A DNA stretch of 64,000 nucleotides, taken from the NCBI GenBank assembly GCA_950097015.1, contig CATNEN010000039.1:6092501-6156500 (forward strand). The letters are read 5' to 3'. Under the pieces are notes generated by a model, which saw nothing but the letters and a program-made list of their open reading frames with translations, had not been told where the DNA came from and did no database searches. Source of the stretch: Macrostomum hystrix (lineage: Eukaryota; Platyhelminthes; Macrostomidae). Both the position numbers and the translations under genes were made by a program. Below, in pieces: positions 1 to 9,191 of the stretch (positions within the stretch are counted from its first letter, which is position 1; every line of letters begins with the position of its first letter).

Positions 1-1
1 T

Positions 2-1962
2 CGGTTGCTGGGCGGCCAAATCGGCCTAGACGATTTCCTGTTCGCGCACGTCAAGGGCCAGCGGAAGGAGGTGGAAGTAGTCAAATCCGAGGACGCCCTG
101 GGCCTCACCATCACCGACAACGGCGCCGGCTTCGCTTTCATCAAGCGAATCAAACCGGACTCGATTGTGGACCGAATTGAGCACATCCTGCCCGGAGACC
201 ACATTGAGAAAATTGACGGCGAGAGCTTTGTTGGTGAGACTGACTGACTCACTGACTCACTGACTGACTCACTGACTGACTAATCTCATCCACCAAATCC
301 TTTCGTTAGGCAAGAGGCACTTCGATGTCGCCAAACGCCTGAAGGAGATTCCTCGCGGTTCAACCTTTGTACTGCGCCTGATCAGTCCGGAGATGTCGCC
401 CTACGCTAATTTGCAGCCGCGTGGCGGCTCGCGCGGTCACTCAGCCGGCGGCGGCCTCGGCAGTGGCAAGAAGACGATCCGGTTGAAGGCCAAGGTGAGT
501 AGACCCGCAGCCAGCGAGGAGACAATTCTGCCCATTTCCCTGACTCCTGAACAGCACGCACGCACACTGATACTGTACACAGGTAGGGACTAACACAGGT
601 GTTGTACATCTAACATTTGCTCTGACTTTCTCATCACCAGGCAGTGTACACTCGCACTGTGCTTTGGGGGTTGGCCTTTAAGGGCGTAAATTTTTGAAGC
701 CCCTAAGTCTTCTCTCAGCAACTGCGCCCCAAACGAATGTGGCCTCGTCGCGGAATTGAGTTTAAGGACCTTTGTGCAAGAGGCAAACGGGCTAGACCGC
801 TCTGCCACCTATCTATCCAATTTGTAACTGTTGTGTCCCGAGACGGGCCAGCCGGCTTCGCCTCTCGCTCAGGACGAGCAGGGAGGTTCAGCACTTCCGT
901 CCTACTATGTGTCGGCCTACTGTCGCACTAGACGCACAGGCAGTAAGCCGGCTACCAAGGTCGCAACGAATGCACAGGCCCTGGTGACAAAGTCCTAGTG
1001 ACTGAACCCGAAAAGACAAAGGCAGAACGACACTTACGTAGGCTAGCAGTCTTGTTTGCGCTCGGGAGAGCTGGCTGAGTTGTTGTATTTTTTCTGGTAG
1101 GCGGTGGTTGGGGTGCTCAACAAAACAAACAGTCACGTCAGAGGGGGACGAGCGCGCGCACGCCAATAAATAAAACCTGCTCACCCAGGGTGAGCGGGGT
1201 AATACCCGATCACGGCTAAGCTGCAGGGTAGAGAGAGAAAGTAAGACAACTGGGCGAGCCGCGAACCAATGAGAGGGCAGGAACGGGAGATGACAATAAC
1301 AGGGGGGGGTACGCAAGCATTTTAGCTCAACCAATCAGACGCCAGGGGGTGAGAGAAATTGATAGGCAGGCAGGCGCAGAGCAAGAAAGGGGCAGGGGGG
1401 GCGACTCAAAGTGCAACGCGATAGTGAAAGTACATAGAAAAATACAGTACAGAGAAAACTATTAAATTACAACATAACCTAGAAAATTAAGAAATATTCA
1501 GTAAGTGGCTGCAGTATATCTAATTAATTTCGGGGTTTAGCTAGGATTTACGGCGGACTAGGAGGAATGTACACTGATCTATGAGTCTGTGTGATGAGCG
1601 GACACACTCCAAGACGCCAGTCAGCGCTTTCTGACATCCCGCTATCGCAGGGCGCAGCCGTGGAAGAGGACGCTCCAGACCAGGCGGTGGACGCGGCCAT
1701 CCAAGCCATCAACCGCCTGATTGAGGGCCTGCTGGGCATCTCGGATGCCGAGCTGGCGCAGAACATCTGGGAGCTCGGCCGCGAGATTGACAATCCGCAC
1801 GACTTTGCCCTGGCCGTTGACCGCGATCTCGGCGAGTTCGCCTTCCCGGACGGCCTCGTCTTCGACTTCTGGGGCGCTATCAGCGACGCCAAGGCCGGCC
1901 GGCTCAAATCGGTCGCAGCGGCAGCAGAGGGCGGCGCGGTGGAGTTCACGGAGGAGTTCTAG
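2..1962 (+). CDS. GIPC: GIPC-family PDZ scaffold protein, 3' part (5' end outside window)
   Basis: GIPC proteins are cytosolic adaptors whose PDZ domain binds receptor and RGS19/GAIP C-termini and whose C-terminal GH2 region binds myosin VI to drive endocytic trafficking. Three exons are visible: 2-233 (continuing leftwards out of the window), 310-494 and 1651-1962, together 242 codons plus TAG. The phases fit (1, then 0) and the sites are GT..AG. Exon 1 reads [20 protein letters not shown] and then [16 protein letters not shown], the family's hallmark PDZ start, ending GESFVG. Exon 2 completes the PDZ ([17 protein letters not shown]) and a Gly-rich linker. Exon 3 is GH2, with [17 protein letters not shown] and [17 protein letters not shown] as in animal GIPCs. 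The C-terminus carries an extra tail of about 19 residues after DAKAGR. Intron 1 is a 76-bp tetranucleotide-like repeat and intron 2 (1156 bp) holds a SINE. Paralogue number cannot be assigned. Confidence 0.96.
236..283. repeat. (ACTG/ACTC)n microsatellite filling GIPC intron 1
   Basis: Almost all of the 76-bp intron is a run of ACTG and ACTC tetranucleotides starting directly at the GTGAGA donor. Confidence 0.85.
498..815 (-). repeat. SINE family A, copy 1 (tRNA-derived), in GIPC intron 2
   Basis: Read on the minus strand, the right end is tRNA-like. It has a GTGGCAGAGCGGTCTAGC A-box-type segment (about 794-812) and a degraded B box (about 753-772), followed by a body of about 250 bp. The same order of blocks recurs at 3588-3930, 5296-5640 and 41752-42005, with partial copies at 6880-7015 and 57531-57655. 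The A-box region resembles tRNA-Leu/Ser. Confidence 0.7.
816..1650. other. GIPC intron 2, remainder; no gene seen
   Basis: This is GC-rich then AT-rich intronic sequence with a G-run near 1303. A 148-codon open frame on the minus strand (888-1334) has no recognisable domain and lies inside the intron, so I do not call it. Confidence 0.5.
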
Positions 1963-2114
1963 CGACGCTGGCAAATCGTTTTCGTCGCAATGTTTTTGTT
2001 TGCCATTTCTAACTTTAGTTTCGAACGAAATTCACTTGGCTATTGTACTCAAAATAACTCCTGAGATATTAATTAATTTTTTCTGTAAATCTGCGCATAA
2101 AGGCTATTGACTGG

Positions 2115-2120
2115 AATAAA
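2115..2120 (+). promoter_or_regulatory. Poly(A) signal AATAAA of GIPC
   Basis: A canonical AATAAA lies 153 bp downstream of the GIPC stop codon. Confidence 0.75.
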
Positions 2121-2124
2121 GCCG

Positions 2125-2378
2125 ACTACGGATGACTTGAGGGTCTGGGGTTCGAATCCCGAACCCACTGGAGCAATTTGAGTTCTTGCGTCAGTTCACT
2201 CACCCGTTCAATTGGTACAATTGAGGTTGGGTCTGGCGTACCCTCCAGTCCATGGACTGAAATTTAGTGTCTTGCCCAGGGAAGCAAATGCTTTTCCTTG
2301 GGCCAGGATTCGAACTCGCGAACTTAGGATTCCCTATTAGGATTCGGAATTCTAACCACCGAGCCTTCCATAATCAAT
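2125..2378. repeat. SINE family B, most complete copy, with two opposed tRNA-like B boxes
   Basis: A perfect B box (GGTTCGAATCC) lies at about 2149-2159 on the plus strand. A second tRNA-like head lies on the minus strand at about 2306-2372 (CTCGGTGGTTAGAATTC as A box, GAGTTCGAATCCTGG as B box). Between them is a body containing CAGTCCATGGACTG and AGTGTCTTGCCCAGG. The body motifs recur at 15535-15700 and 47815-48005, which shows a dispersed family. Confidence 0.6.
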
Positions 2379-3088
2379 ATAGTTTTTTGGGTAACTTTGG
2401 TAATCTGCGTTGTTTGATGTCGTTGATTGTGGATGGCATTGTGCCGTTTCTAGATCTTATCTTAATAGCTTCTACTACTACAAGTAGTGTATTTTTTCAG
2501 TTGAATGGTTATTTGTTAAGTTACGAAAATATTCCTATTAGAAAAGTTGTGATATTCTAGATCTACTTCTTACATTTTTTCTTGTTGCTCTCAAGCTTTC
2601 CTGGCTGTACTCATAGCAATGTTTTGCACCTTTGTGTCGTCTCATCCAGGCTTTGTTGTTGTATTTCTTATATAATCGCTGCGTAATTAGGGTAATGGAC
2701 ATGACGGAATTGACGTAATGACCTAATCTATTTTGTATTTGTCCTATTAATAAATACTGTTAATAGTTTGTTTGTCAGGGCTCCATGCTTGTCTGTCACT
2801 GTCAAAGCTAATTACTTGTAGTTTCTGCACTTCGTTATTAAATACTATAAAAACATTCCATTTATAAGAAGCTTTTCTTGTTTTTCTGAATGAAATCTGC
2901 ACAATTTCTAGCATTCCGATTGTACTTTTTATATAGTTTAAGTGCTCTTCAATATATTTTGCATAACGGACGGTTTCTAATACATGCACTATTATTATAA
3001 TTTCGCATTCGTCCTTAACCAATAGATGTCTTATGGCAAATACACAGTAACCTGTTTATTGAATAACAGTGCTACAAATGCTACAGTT
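2379..3088. other. AT-rich intergenic DNA, nothing recognised
   Basis: No coding similarity, splice-consistent exon or repeat was seen between the SINE-like element and the minisatellite. A 91-codon minus-strand frame (2747-3022) has no recognisable content. Confidence 0.5.
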
Positions 3089-3522
3089 CTGAAGTCATTC
3101 AGTTACTAGATGGAGTAGTTGTGACACTGAAGTCATGCTGGATGGAGTTGTTGTGACACTGAAGTCATGCTGGATGGAGTTGTTGTGACACTGAAGTCAT
3201 GCTGGATGGTGTAGCTGAGACACCGAAGTCATGCTGGATGGAGTAGCTGAGACACCGAAGTCATGCTGGATGGAGTAGCTGAGACACTGAAGTCATGCTG
3301 GATGGAGTAGCTGAGACACCGAAGTCATGCTGGATGGAGTAGCTGAGACACTGAAGTCATGCTGGATGGAGTAGCTGTGACACCGAAGTCATGCTGGATG
3401 GAGTAGCTGAGACACCGAAGTCATGCTGGATGGAGTAGCGGAGACACCGAAGTCATGCTGGATGGAGTAGCTGAGACACCGAAGTCATGCTGGATGGAGT
3501 AGCTGAGACACTGAAGTCACTC
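3089..3522. repeat. Minisatellite, 32-bp unit, about 13 copies
   Basis: The core GAAGTCATGCTGGATGGAGT is repeated at 32-bp spacing. Unit variants are mainly GAGACACC against GTGACACT. It is intergenic. Confidence 0.95.
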
Positions 3523-3587
3523 ACAGGTCATACTGTAGACTATATCCACATCTAACATGTACTTCAGGTGTTATATAATATAATAAA

Positions 3588-3930
3588 AATTGCAGGAGGG
3601 CTGCGGGCAATGGTACATCATTTAGTGACACTAGACCCGCAGCCAGCGAGGTGGCAATTATTCCAATTCCGCTGACTCCTGCACACACGCACACAGATAC
3701 TGTACGCAGGCATACGCTCACACAAGTGTGTTCATCTGCCCTGACTTTCTCATCGTCAGGCTGTACAATTCACTGTGCCTTGGAGGTTGGTTTTCATAGG
3801 CGTAAATTGCTCGACAAGCCGCCATCCTTCTCTCTGCGGCTGCGTCCCAAATAAATGTGGCCCGACCGCAGAATCGAGCTCAGGGACCTTGGTGCGAGAG
3901 GCAAACGCGTTTCACCGCTCTGCTCCTCCA
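3588..3930 (-). repeat. SINE family A, copy 2
   Basis: This is a near full-length copy on the minus strand. The tRNA-like head is at about 3862-3928 with B box GAGCTCGATTC. The body includes the CACACGCACACAGATACTG block, and the tail runs into ATTATATAA-like DNA. Confidence 0.75.
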
Positions 3931-3984
3931 ATTCAGGTCTTAGCTGTGAAAGTTTCGTATGAAGGTTAACAGGCTTCACTTGAA

Positions 3985-4240
3985 CCTGATTGGCTGGCCC
4001 TTTTGCTTGTTGTCTCTCTCTTCGCTCTCAGCCCTGTGTGGCTTCGCCCACCCCTTTTGTGCCAGTCAGCTCTATGCTACACTGCCCTCCCCTTCGCTCA
4101 TGTCACCCAGCACGCAGCCGCGTCCTTAACCCCATCCCGCTCGCGGATTGGCTGGCGGGTTTACTTCTTTATCTCACCCCCTCTACCCAGCACTGTCTCG
4201 AGTTAGATACGCGGCTATCGCATGTTTGCCCGCGTTTCTA
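3985..4240. other. GC-rich pyrimidine-biased intergenic block, function unknown
   Basis: A block with two ATTGGCTGG motifs (near 3990 and 4145), which are inverted CCAAT boxes. No domain is recognisable in any frame. It could be an old dispersed repeat or a promoter-like region. Confidence 0.3.
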
Positions 4241-4507
4241 AGCCGTAAAGGCAATATAAATTTTAGAAAAGCCGACACGTAAATTCGTTCGTACATTACA
4301 TAAGCTTTTTTCTCTGTCACTCATCTACTAACACGTCTAGTAACGAGTGGCAGTGCCATTTAATCTTACAGTTAAATTCAAGATACGAGGTGAGGATTAG
4401 CATTTTTAAGGACTACCAACCCCCGCAAGATTTAATGTTTTTTTAGTCTATTGAGTTTGTGTCTTCGAGTCTTTAAGATTTGACTCTGGAGTCTTAATCG
4501 CCACGTT

Positions 4508-4513
4508 TTTATT
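4508..4513 (-). promoter_or_regulatory. Poly(A) signal AATAAA (minus strand) of the PAN-fibrinogen gene
   Basis: AATAAA on the minus strand lies 44 bp past the stop codon at 4558-4560. Confidence 0.7.
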
Positions 4514-4557
4514 GTTTTTTCGGACGTCATGAGGATATTCAGGCCAAGTGATGTCTA

Positions 4558-7500
4558 TCAAACTTCATCAACATGAAGCATCAGCTGAATGGCTTGCAGA
4601 GACTTCCAGCTGTCCGAGCAGCTCCATATCATATTTGACGCGCCATCCACAGCCGAGTCGAAGTACAAACCGTTCGGGTTGCACCAAAGGCACGAGCCGA
4701 ACCACCAGCCGCCTCGGCCGCGGATCAGGGAGCAGGACTCGGAGGCTCTGATGTCGTTGTCTCTGTCCAGCGTTGAAAACATGCGACCATTGTGGACGCT
4801 GAGCGAGTCGCAGGTTGTATTCGAACTTGTAGCCAGGTAGGAGCTATAACTCATTCTGTAATTTTTGTCAGCACTGGCCACAATGAATCCGGAGTACTCG
4901 CAAACGTACAGGACATTCGACCAAGAGAGGGCCTCAACGCGGAGTAGCTTCGGTGTACTATTAGTCAGCTCGTGGATGGCTTCTAGACCTTGAATTTGAG
5001 GAATTATGGAAAAAAACTTAGTTTTTTAGTTTGGAATTTGGATATCGTGCATCATAGAGATAAGTGAAATTTATGGCACCCGAACGCACCAATCCAGAAG
5101 TTGATTTCGTCACCAAACCCGACTTGGTACTCGGCCCAATTGCGGGCGAAGCTCAAACTGCCCGATCGACGCTGTTGGATAACGCGGAATTTTCTGCTTT
5201 CAATTCGCTTGTGGATGATTGCGGCTGCAAGATTAAGAGAAATACAGAATGTTACTAGACTGAAGTGTAGAATGCATGGTATTGGTACGTGGGGTTAATG
5301 GCAGAGGGGTCAAATGCGTTTGCCTCTCGCACCAAGGTCCCTGAGCTCGATTCCGCGGTGGGGCCACATTCATTTAAGGCGCAGCCGCAGAAGGATGGCG
5401 GCTTGTCGAGCAATTTACGCTCTTGAAAGCCAAACTCCAAGGCACAGCGAAAGTGTACATTGCCTGACGATGAGAAAGTCAGGGCACACACTTGTGTGAG
5501 CGTGTGCCTGCGTACAGTATCTGTGTGCGTATGTGCTAGGAGACAGCGAAATGGGCAGAATTGCCTCCTCGCTGGCTGTGGGTCTACTGTCACCAAATGA
5601 TGCGCCATCGCCGCAGCCCTCCTGCAATTATTATTATTATAATGGTATAGGTAAGGGGTGTACGAGTCTACCGACCACCAGGTATCGGTATACACTAGGC
5701 AAAATTTAAAACACAACAACCTAACAAGAAGAAAAATCAACTCACTCAGACGAGTCAAAACACAGTCTATGGTTCAACTTGAGCTTCAGAAACGCGTTTA
5801 ACAATACTAGAATAAAAAATCAGCTAACCCAGAAGACTCAAAGCGCGTAGTCTATGGTTCAAAGTTCAAATCGAGCTTCTGAAACGCATGGAGCCTCCAC
5901 TCGCAAGTAACAATCCGTTGACTCGGCGTGGCATCCCCATAACAAGGCGTCGAAAATAAATCCTGCGGAATTTCTTGCCATAACATAGTAATCGCGTTTC
6001 GCAGTTCAGCGACTGTCTGCGGTGGATTCTGCCGTTGAACACTCCGCTTAATAAAATCCCAGACGTATTCAATTGGGTTCATATCAGGGGATCTCAAAGG
6101 CCATCGAAGAGTACGCAGGTGCAGCTGATCCCTGAGTTCGCTGAGAGCTGCTGCCAGTTGCGCCGGTGCATTATTATCCTGCAGTATGCAGTCTGCGACA
6201 CCACCGAAGTGGTTGTTAACAAAAGGGAGCGGATGCGTCTGCAGCAAACGAGCGTACTCATTGCTGTTCACGTTCGCGTCTAACGAAACCAGCTCGGTCC
6301 TGCCTCGCATTGAAATCCCTGCCCACACGTGTACGGAGGGTCCCTGCCCATCGCAGCTTTGCAGGTGCTGCTGAAGCTCTTGCCGTGGCTCGACTTCTCT
6401 GCCCACACATTCGCAGGAGCGTCGCAGGCAGTGCGCTGTTGTACTCGTACTTGTTGTTCTTGTGGCATATATTGTTACACGCATTTCTGAAGCTAAAGTT
6501 GAACCATAGACTATGTGTTTTGACTCGTCTGAGTGAGTCGATATTTTGTCTAGTTAGGGTGTTGCGTTTTAAATTTTGCAGTGTATACTAGGCCAAATTC
6601 ACAACTGAATGGCCATTCCTTACTGAATGGCTGCAGTTGTCGCTGATAGACAGAGCTGCCTGAAGCCAGATTGCTCAAGTTCGGATCCGAAGCCAGCCAG
6701 CAAAGTTGCCAGTCGGCAGAGAAGGCAACGACTGCGCAGCTGGTGAAGTCCATGGAGGCGCACTTCATTGCGCAGTCGACCTCAGTGCGGCCAGGTAAGG
6801 TCCACGTCGAGGCCGGATTATTAGCGACCGATGGCAAAGAAGGCCCAGACAGGAACACTGTGGAGGGATAATAATCACTAAGTGTAAGGCCCAGAGAACC
6901 TGTGTTAGTGTGTGCTCAGGAGTCAGCGGAATGGACAGAATTGCCTCTCGCTGGTTGCGGGTTGTCAGTGTTCAAAATGATGTGTCAGCTCCCATAGCTA
7001 CTCCTGCAAAAAATCTAACTATTTATGAAGCTATCAAGAAATGGGGCGAGAGGGGTCAGCGGCTAACGTCGCTGCCTCGCACTCCAAAGGACGCTAGTTC
7101 GATTCACCCTTCAGGTCACGATTAATTTCGGTACTTGTTGGGGGGGTTTGGACAGTAGCGACCGGCGGAGGTGCACCATATTTCGTGCAATCAAAGCTTG
7201 AAAAATAGCTTCGCTCCTACCTTTCTGTGTGCCTGTTCTGCGTTGTATGAGTTATGTGCGATGGCGCTGGGGCGTTAGACCTTGCGTGGGGTGGCTGGGG
7301 GGGCGGGTGTACACCGCCGCGCGCTCATCTGGATTTCCGTAAGCGCGATTGGATAAAGTGTACACTCGTCACCCGCCCCCCTGAGGACTGATTTCTATCA
7401 GCCTTCCGCCCCGGCTTGGTCTGCTCTGTGCGTGTGAGGGCCTGGGGTGAGAGGCACTCCGGCTGCCGCCCCCTTCCCCGCTTGGCTTGCTGCTGTGTGT

Positions 7501-7717
7501 GTGAGGTGCCTGCTCAGGGGAGGCGGCGCGATGGGCGGCTCTCGCCTAGTTCGCCGGCCTGGGGGCATGCCGTTCCTGTGTTTGTGCGTCAAGTGCCCCA
7601 GGTCCCCCTGCAAAGTAAGTAAGTAAGCTATCAAGAAATCTCACGTGTGGCACAGGCGCTGAGGATTCCAGCAGCGCAGACCATGGCTGCCATGAACACT
7701 GCAGTTCCGCAAAGCAT
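4558..7717 (-). CDS. Secreted PAN/apple plus fibrinogen-related domain (FReD) protein
   Basis: FReD proteins are usually extracellular lectins or adhesion and immune recognition factors. Four exons on the minus strand join in phase to 290 codons plus TGA: 7645-7717, 6624-6857, 5090-5224 and 4558-4988. Every junction is phase 1 with GT..AG sites. Exon 1 encodes a signal peptide (MLCGTAVFMAAMVCAAGILS). Exon 2 has a PAN/apple-like four-cysteine pattern (EVDCAMKCASMDFTSC, then DWQLCWL). Exons 3-4 give the FReD: FRVIQQRRSGSLSFARNW, GFGDEINFWIG, the calcium loop DRDND, GRGGWWFGSC and NPNGLYF. The N-terminal FReD subdomain is shortened: the usual GGWT is absent and there is no preceding cysteine pair. 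A three-codon upstream ORF sits at about 7739-7728. Intron 2 holds SINE A and a Tc1-type element; intron 1 holds two SINEs. The ligand is unknown. Confidence 0.85.
5296..5640 (+). repeat. SINE family A, copy 3, in the PAN-fibrinogen intron
   Basis: This is a near full-length plus-strand copy. The tRNA-like head is GGCAGAGGGGTCAAATGCG, then CTCTCGCACCAAGG and the B box GAGCTCGATTCCG. The tail is ATT repeats (about 5626-5641). Confidence 0.8.
5691..6585 (-). mobile_element. Tc1/mariner-type element with long (about 115-bp) inverted terminal repeats
   Basis: The left terminus (5691-5804) and the right terminus (6471-6585) are imperfect inverted repeats about 115 bp long. Shared blocks include GCAAAATTTAAAAC, ACTCAGACGAGTCAAAACAC and TCTATGGTTCAAC. 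TA dinucleotides flank both ends (5689-5690 and 6586-6587), as expected for the IS630-Tc1-mariner superfamily. At about 895 bp it is shorter than autonomous Tc1-like elements. A second partial copy of the terminal repeat lies just inside the left end (about 5820-5890). Confidence 0.82.
5852..6484 (-). pseudogene. Truncated Tc1-like DDE transposase
   Basis: The 210-codon open frame retains the C-terminal catalytic half of a Tc1-type transposase: PSVHVWAGIS, the second Asp in LQDNNAPAQ, and SPDMNPIEYVWDFIKRSVQ with the third acidic residue, then LRNAITMLWQEIPQDL. The N-terminal helix-turn-helix domain is missing. Similarity before about 6340 is broken and slips into another frame, consistent with a deletion or frameshift. 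It should not encode an active transposase by itself. Confidence 0.8.
6880..7015 (+). repeat. SINE family A, copy 4, 3' half only
   Basis: It matches the second half of copy 3: GGAATGGACAGAATTGCCTC, the CGCTGG segment, then CTCCTGCAAAAA at the end. The tRNA head is missing. Confidence 0.6.
7043..7624 (+). mobile_element. SINE family C, 582 bp, with a perfect 15-bp target-site duplication
   Basis: The 15-bp sequence AAGCTATCAAGAAAT occurs at 7028-7042 and again at 7625-7639, bracketing the element exactly. The head is tRNA-like (GGGGTCAGCGGCTAACG, then the B box TAGTTCGATTCAC near 7090-7102). The body is GC-rich and the 3' tail is a short AAGT repeat. These are marks of a recent L1-type target-primed insertion. 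It lies in intron 1 of the PAN-fibrinogen gene, with the right duplication touching that gene's splice donor. Confidence 0.85.
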
Positions 7718-8266
7718 TTCAAGCTATACACGCATTCGTATCCGAGCAGTGGCAGACGAACACTCAGGATCAACCTCTTTTATGCAATTTTTCCAAATAA
7801 TTGAGCTGGTATAAATCTATGCACATCCTTGCAGGACAGAAATAATTAGTGGAGTTTATTCAAGAGCCATATTGGAGGCAGATGCAAGACAAAAAGGTAT
7901 GCAATCTATGAATTATTGAAGTGCTGGAATCATATCCACGCTAATTAAACTTAAACACGGTCAAGTAGTTTTTCAGCGAGTCCGTTCAGGTGATTAGATC
8001 CACTTCCTGCACTTGCTAAAGCACTCAATAATTCAGACCATTAGTTGGCAAGTTTAACAAGCTGTATTACTCGAGCAAGACGTCAAACCATTGACCCGAG
8101 ACCCACTCCTTCTTCATCATGCGTATTCTAAAATGTACCTATGACTGCACTAAATCGGATAGTCTGAGATTCTAGTAACGAGTCCCACAGTAATGTGAAT
8201 ATGTTCCAGTATTTTTGGATGTAGTACTTTCCATATGAATTTTGTTTGCAGAAATGTTTTCTAGTA

Positions 8267-8361
8267 TGTCTATGGGCGAAACCATCTACGAGTCATAAAG
8301 GCAATTGTTATTTTAACTATGTGGCATTATATGATCTTTGGGCGTCTCTTACCCATAGACA
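8267..8361. repeat. Short inverted-repeat element, TGTCTATGGG ends
   Basis: TGTCTATGGG at 8267-8276 is the exact reverse complement of 8352-8361, about 75 bp apart. It may be a small MITE related to the hairpin at 8413-8458. Confidence 0.4.
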
Positions 8362-8412
8362 AAGTGCAACCATAATTTAGGCTAAGCGTGCAGCGATACA
8401 TTATTAGTGAAG

Positions 8413-8458
8413 CTCCAAATGTCTATGGCCGAAAATTATGGGCCATAGACATTCGGAG
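8413..8458. repeat. Hairpin, 18-bp arms and 10-bp loop
   Basis: The arms 8413-8430 and 8441-8458 are inverted copies of CTCCAAATGTCTATGGCC with one mismatch. Confidence 0.75.
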
Positions 8459-9065
8459 TTGGAGTCACTGGGTGCACTCTTGGCCTAGACATTGAAGCAC
8501 TCAAAACCGACTGTTAAACCACTCAATCTCGGCCTCGCAAGCAAGGCAAGAGGTCAGTAAAGGTTAGTAAAATTTAGTAATTACACTATAGTGCGTGTAA
8601 CAGCCAATCTATAGATTAAAAAAGCAGAGACTAGAGACATAATTACATTTTACCATTTAAGCCTTTCGCAGCGACAAAATAATAAAATAATGCATGTGTA
8701 TTTTTTAGTACAGAGAAACTAAAATTTTAATATACATATATATTTACATAGTTAATAAGGCCTGTTAAAAATACGTATCAGGTAGGACTTAATACTTTGT
8801 ATCGCTTCAAAAGCTATTTAAGCTGCCGGAAGCGATTAGAAGCGGTAGAAGCTTGCAGAAAGTAATAGCCTAATAATAAATTGGTGAAAAAAGAAGACTA
8901 AAAGTACGATGGATGTAGTTAACTCATCAAGTTAACTATTAGCGAGTATTAATTGAATAGAGGAAAATAAGAAATGGAAACTAAGATTCAAAATCACAAT
9001 GCGTTAATAATGCCATAACAATTTTAATTTCTTTATAAATAAAGATATTAATAAAACTAAATTAC

Positions 9066-9071
9066 TTTATT
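9066..9071 (-). promoter_or_regulatory. Poly(A) signal AATAAA (minus strand) of MEPCE
   Basis: AATAAA on the minus strand lies about 120 bp downstream of the MEPCE stop codon. Confidence 0.7.
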
Positions 9072-9191
9072 ACAGGCATAAAATTGACAGTTCTTACACT
9101 TACACTTAAGATACAAGCAACATAAATTTTGTTTTAATTATAATACAAATGCGACGAAAGCAACAGCAAGACTGCAATTCACACCTGTCAA

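Larger units (their letters stand above)
7718..9065. other. AT-rich intergenic DNA, 5' flank of the PAN-fibrinogen gene
   Basis: It contains a CATAAAAG TATA-like box on the minus strand (about 7777-7785), 60-70 bp upstream of the PAN-fibrinogen start codon. It also has two inverted repeats built on TGTCTATGG (listed separately). No exon was recognised. Confidence 0.5.

Noticed and set aside
888-1334. 148-codon minus-strand frame in GIPC intron 2
   Set aside because: No domain, intronic and antisense, with sequence like low-complexity GC-rich intron.
2125-2170. A functional tRNA gene
   Set aside because: A perfect B box exists, but no cloverleaf with acceptor and anticodon arms can be built, and the flanks match other SINE-like copies.
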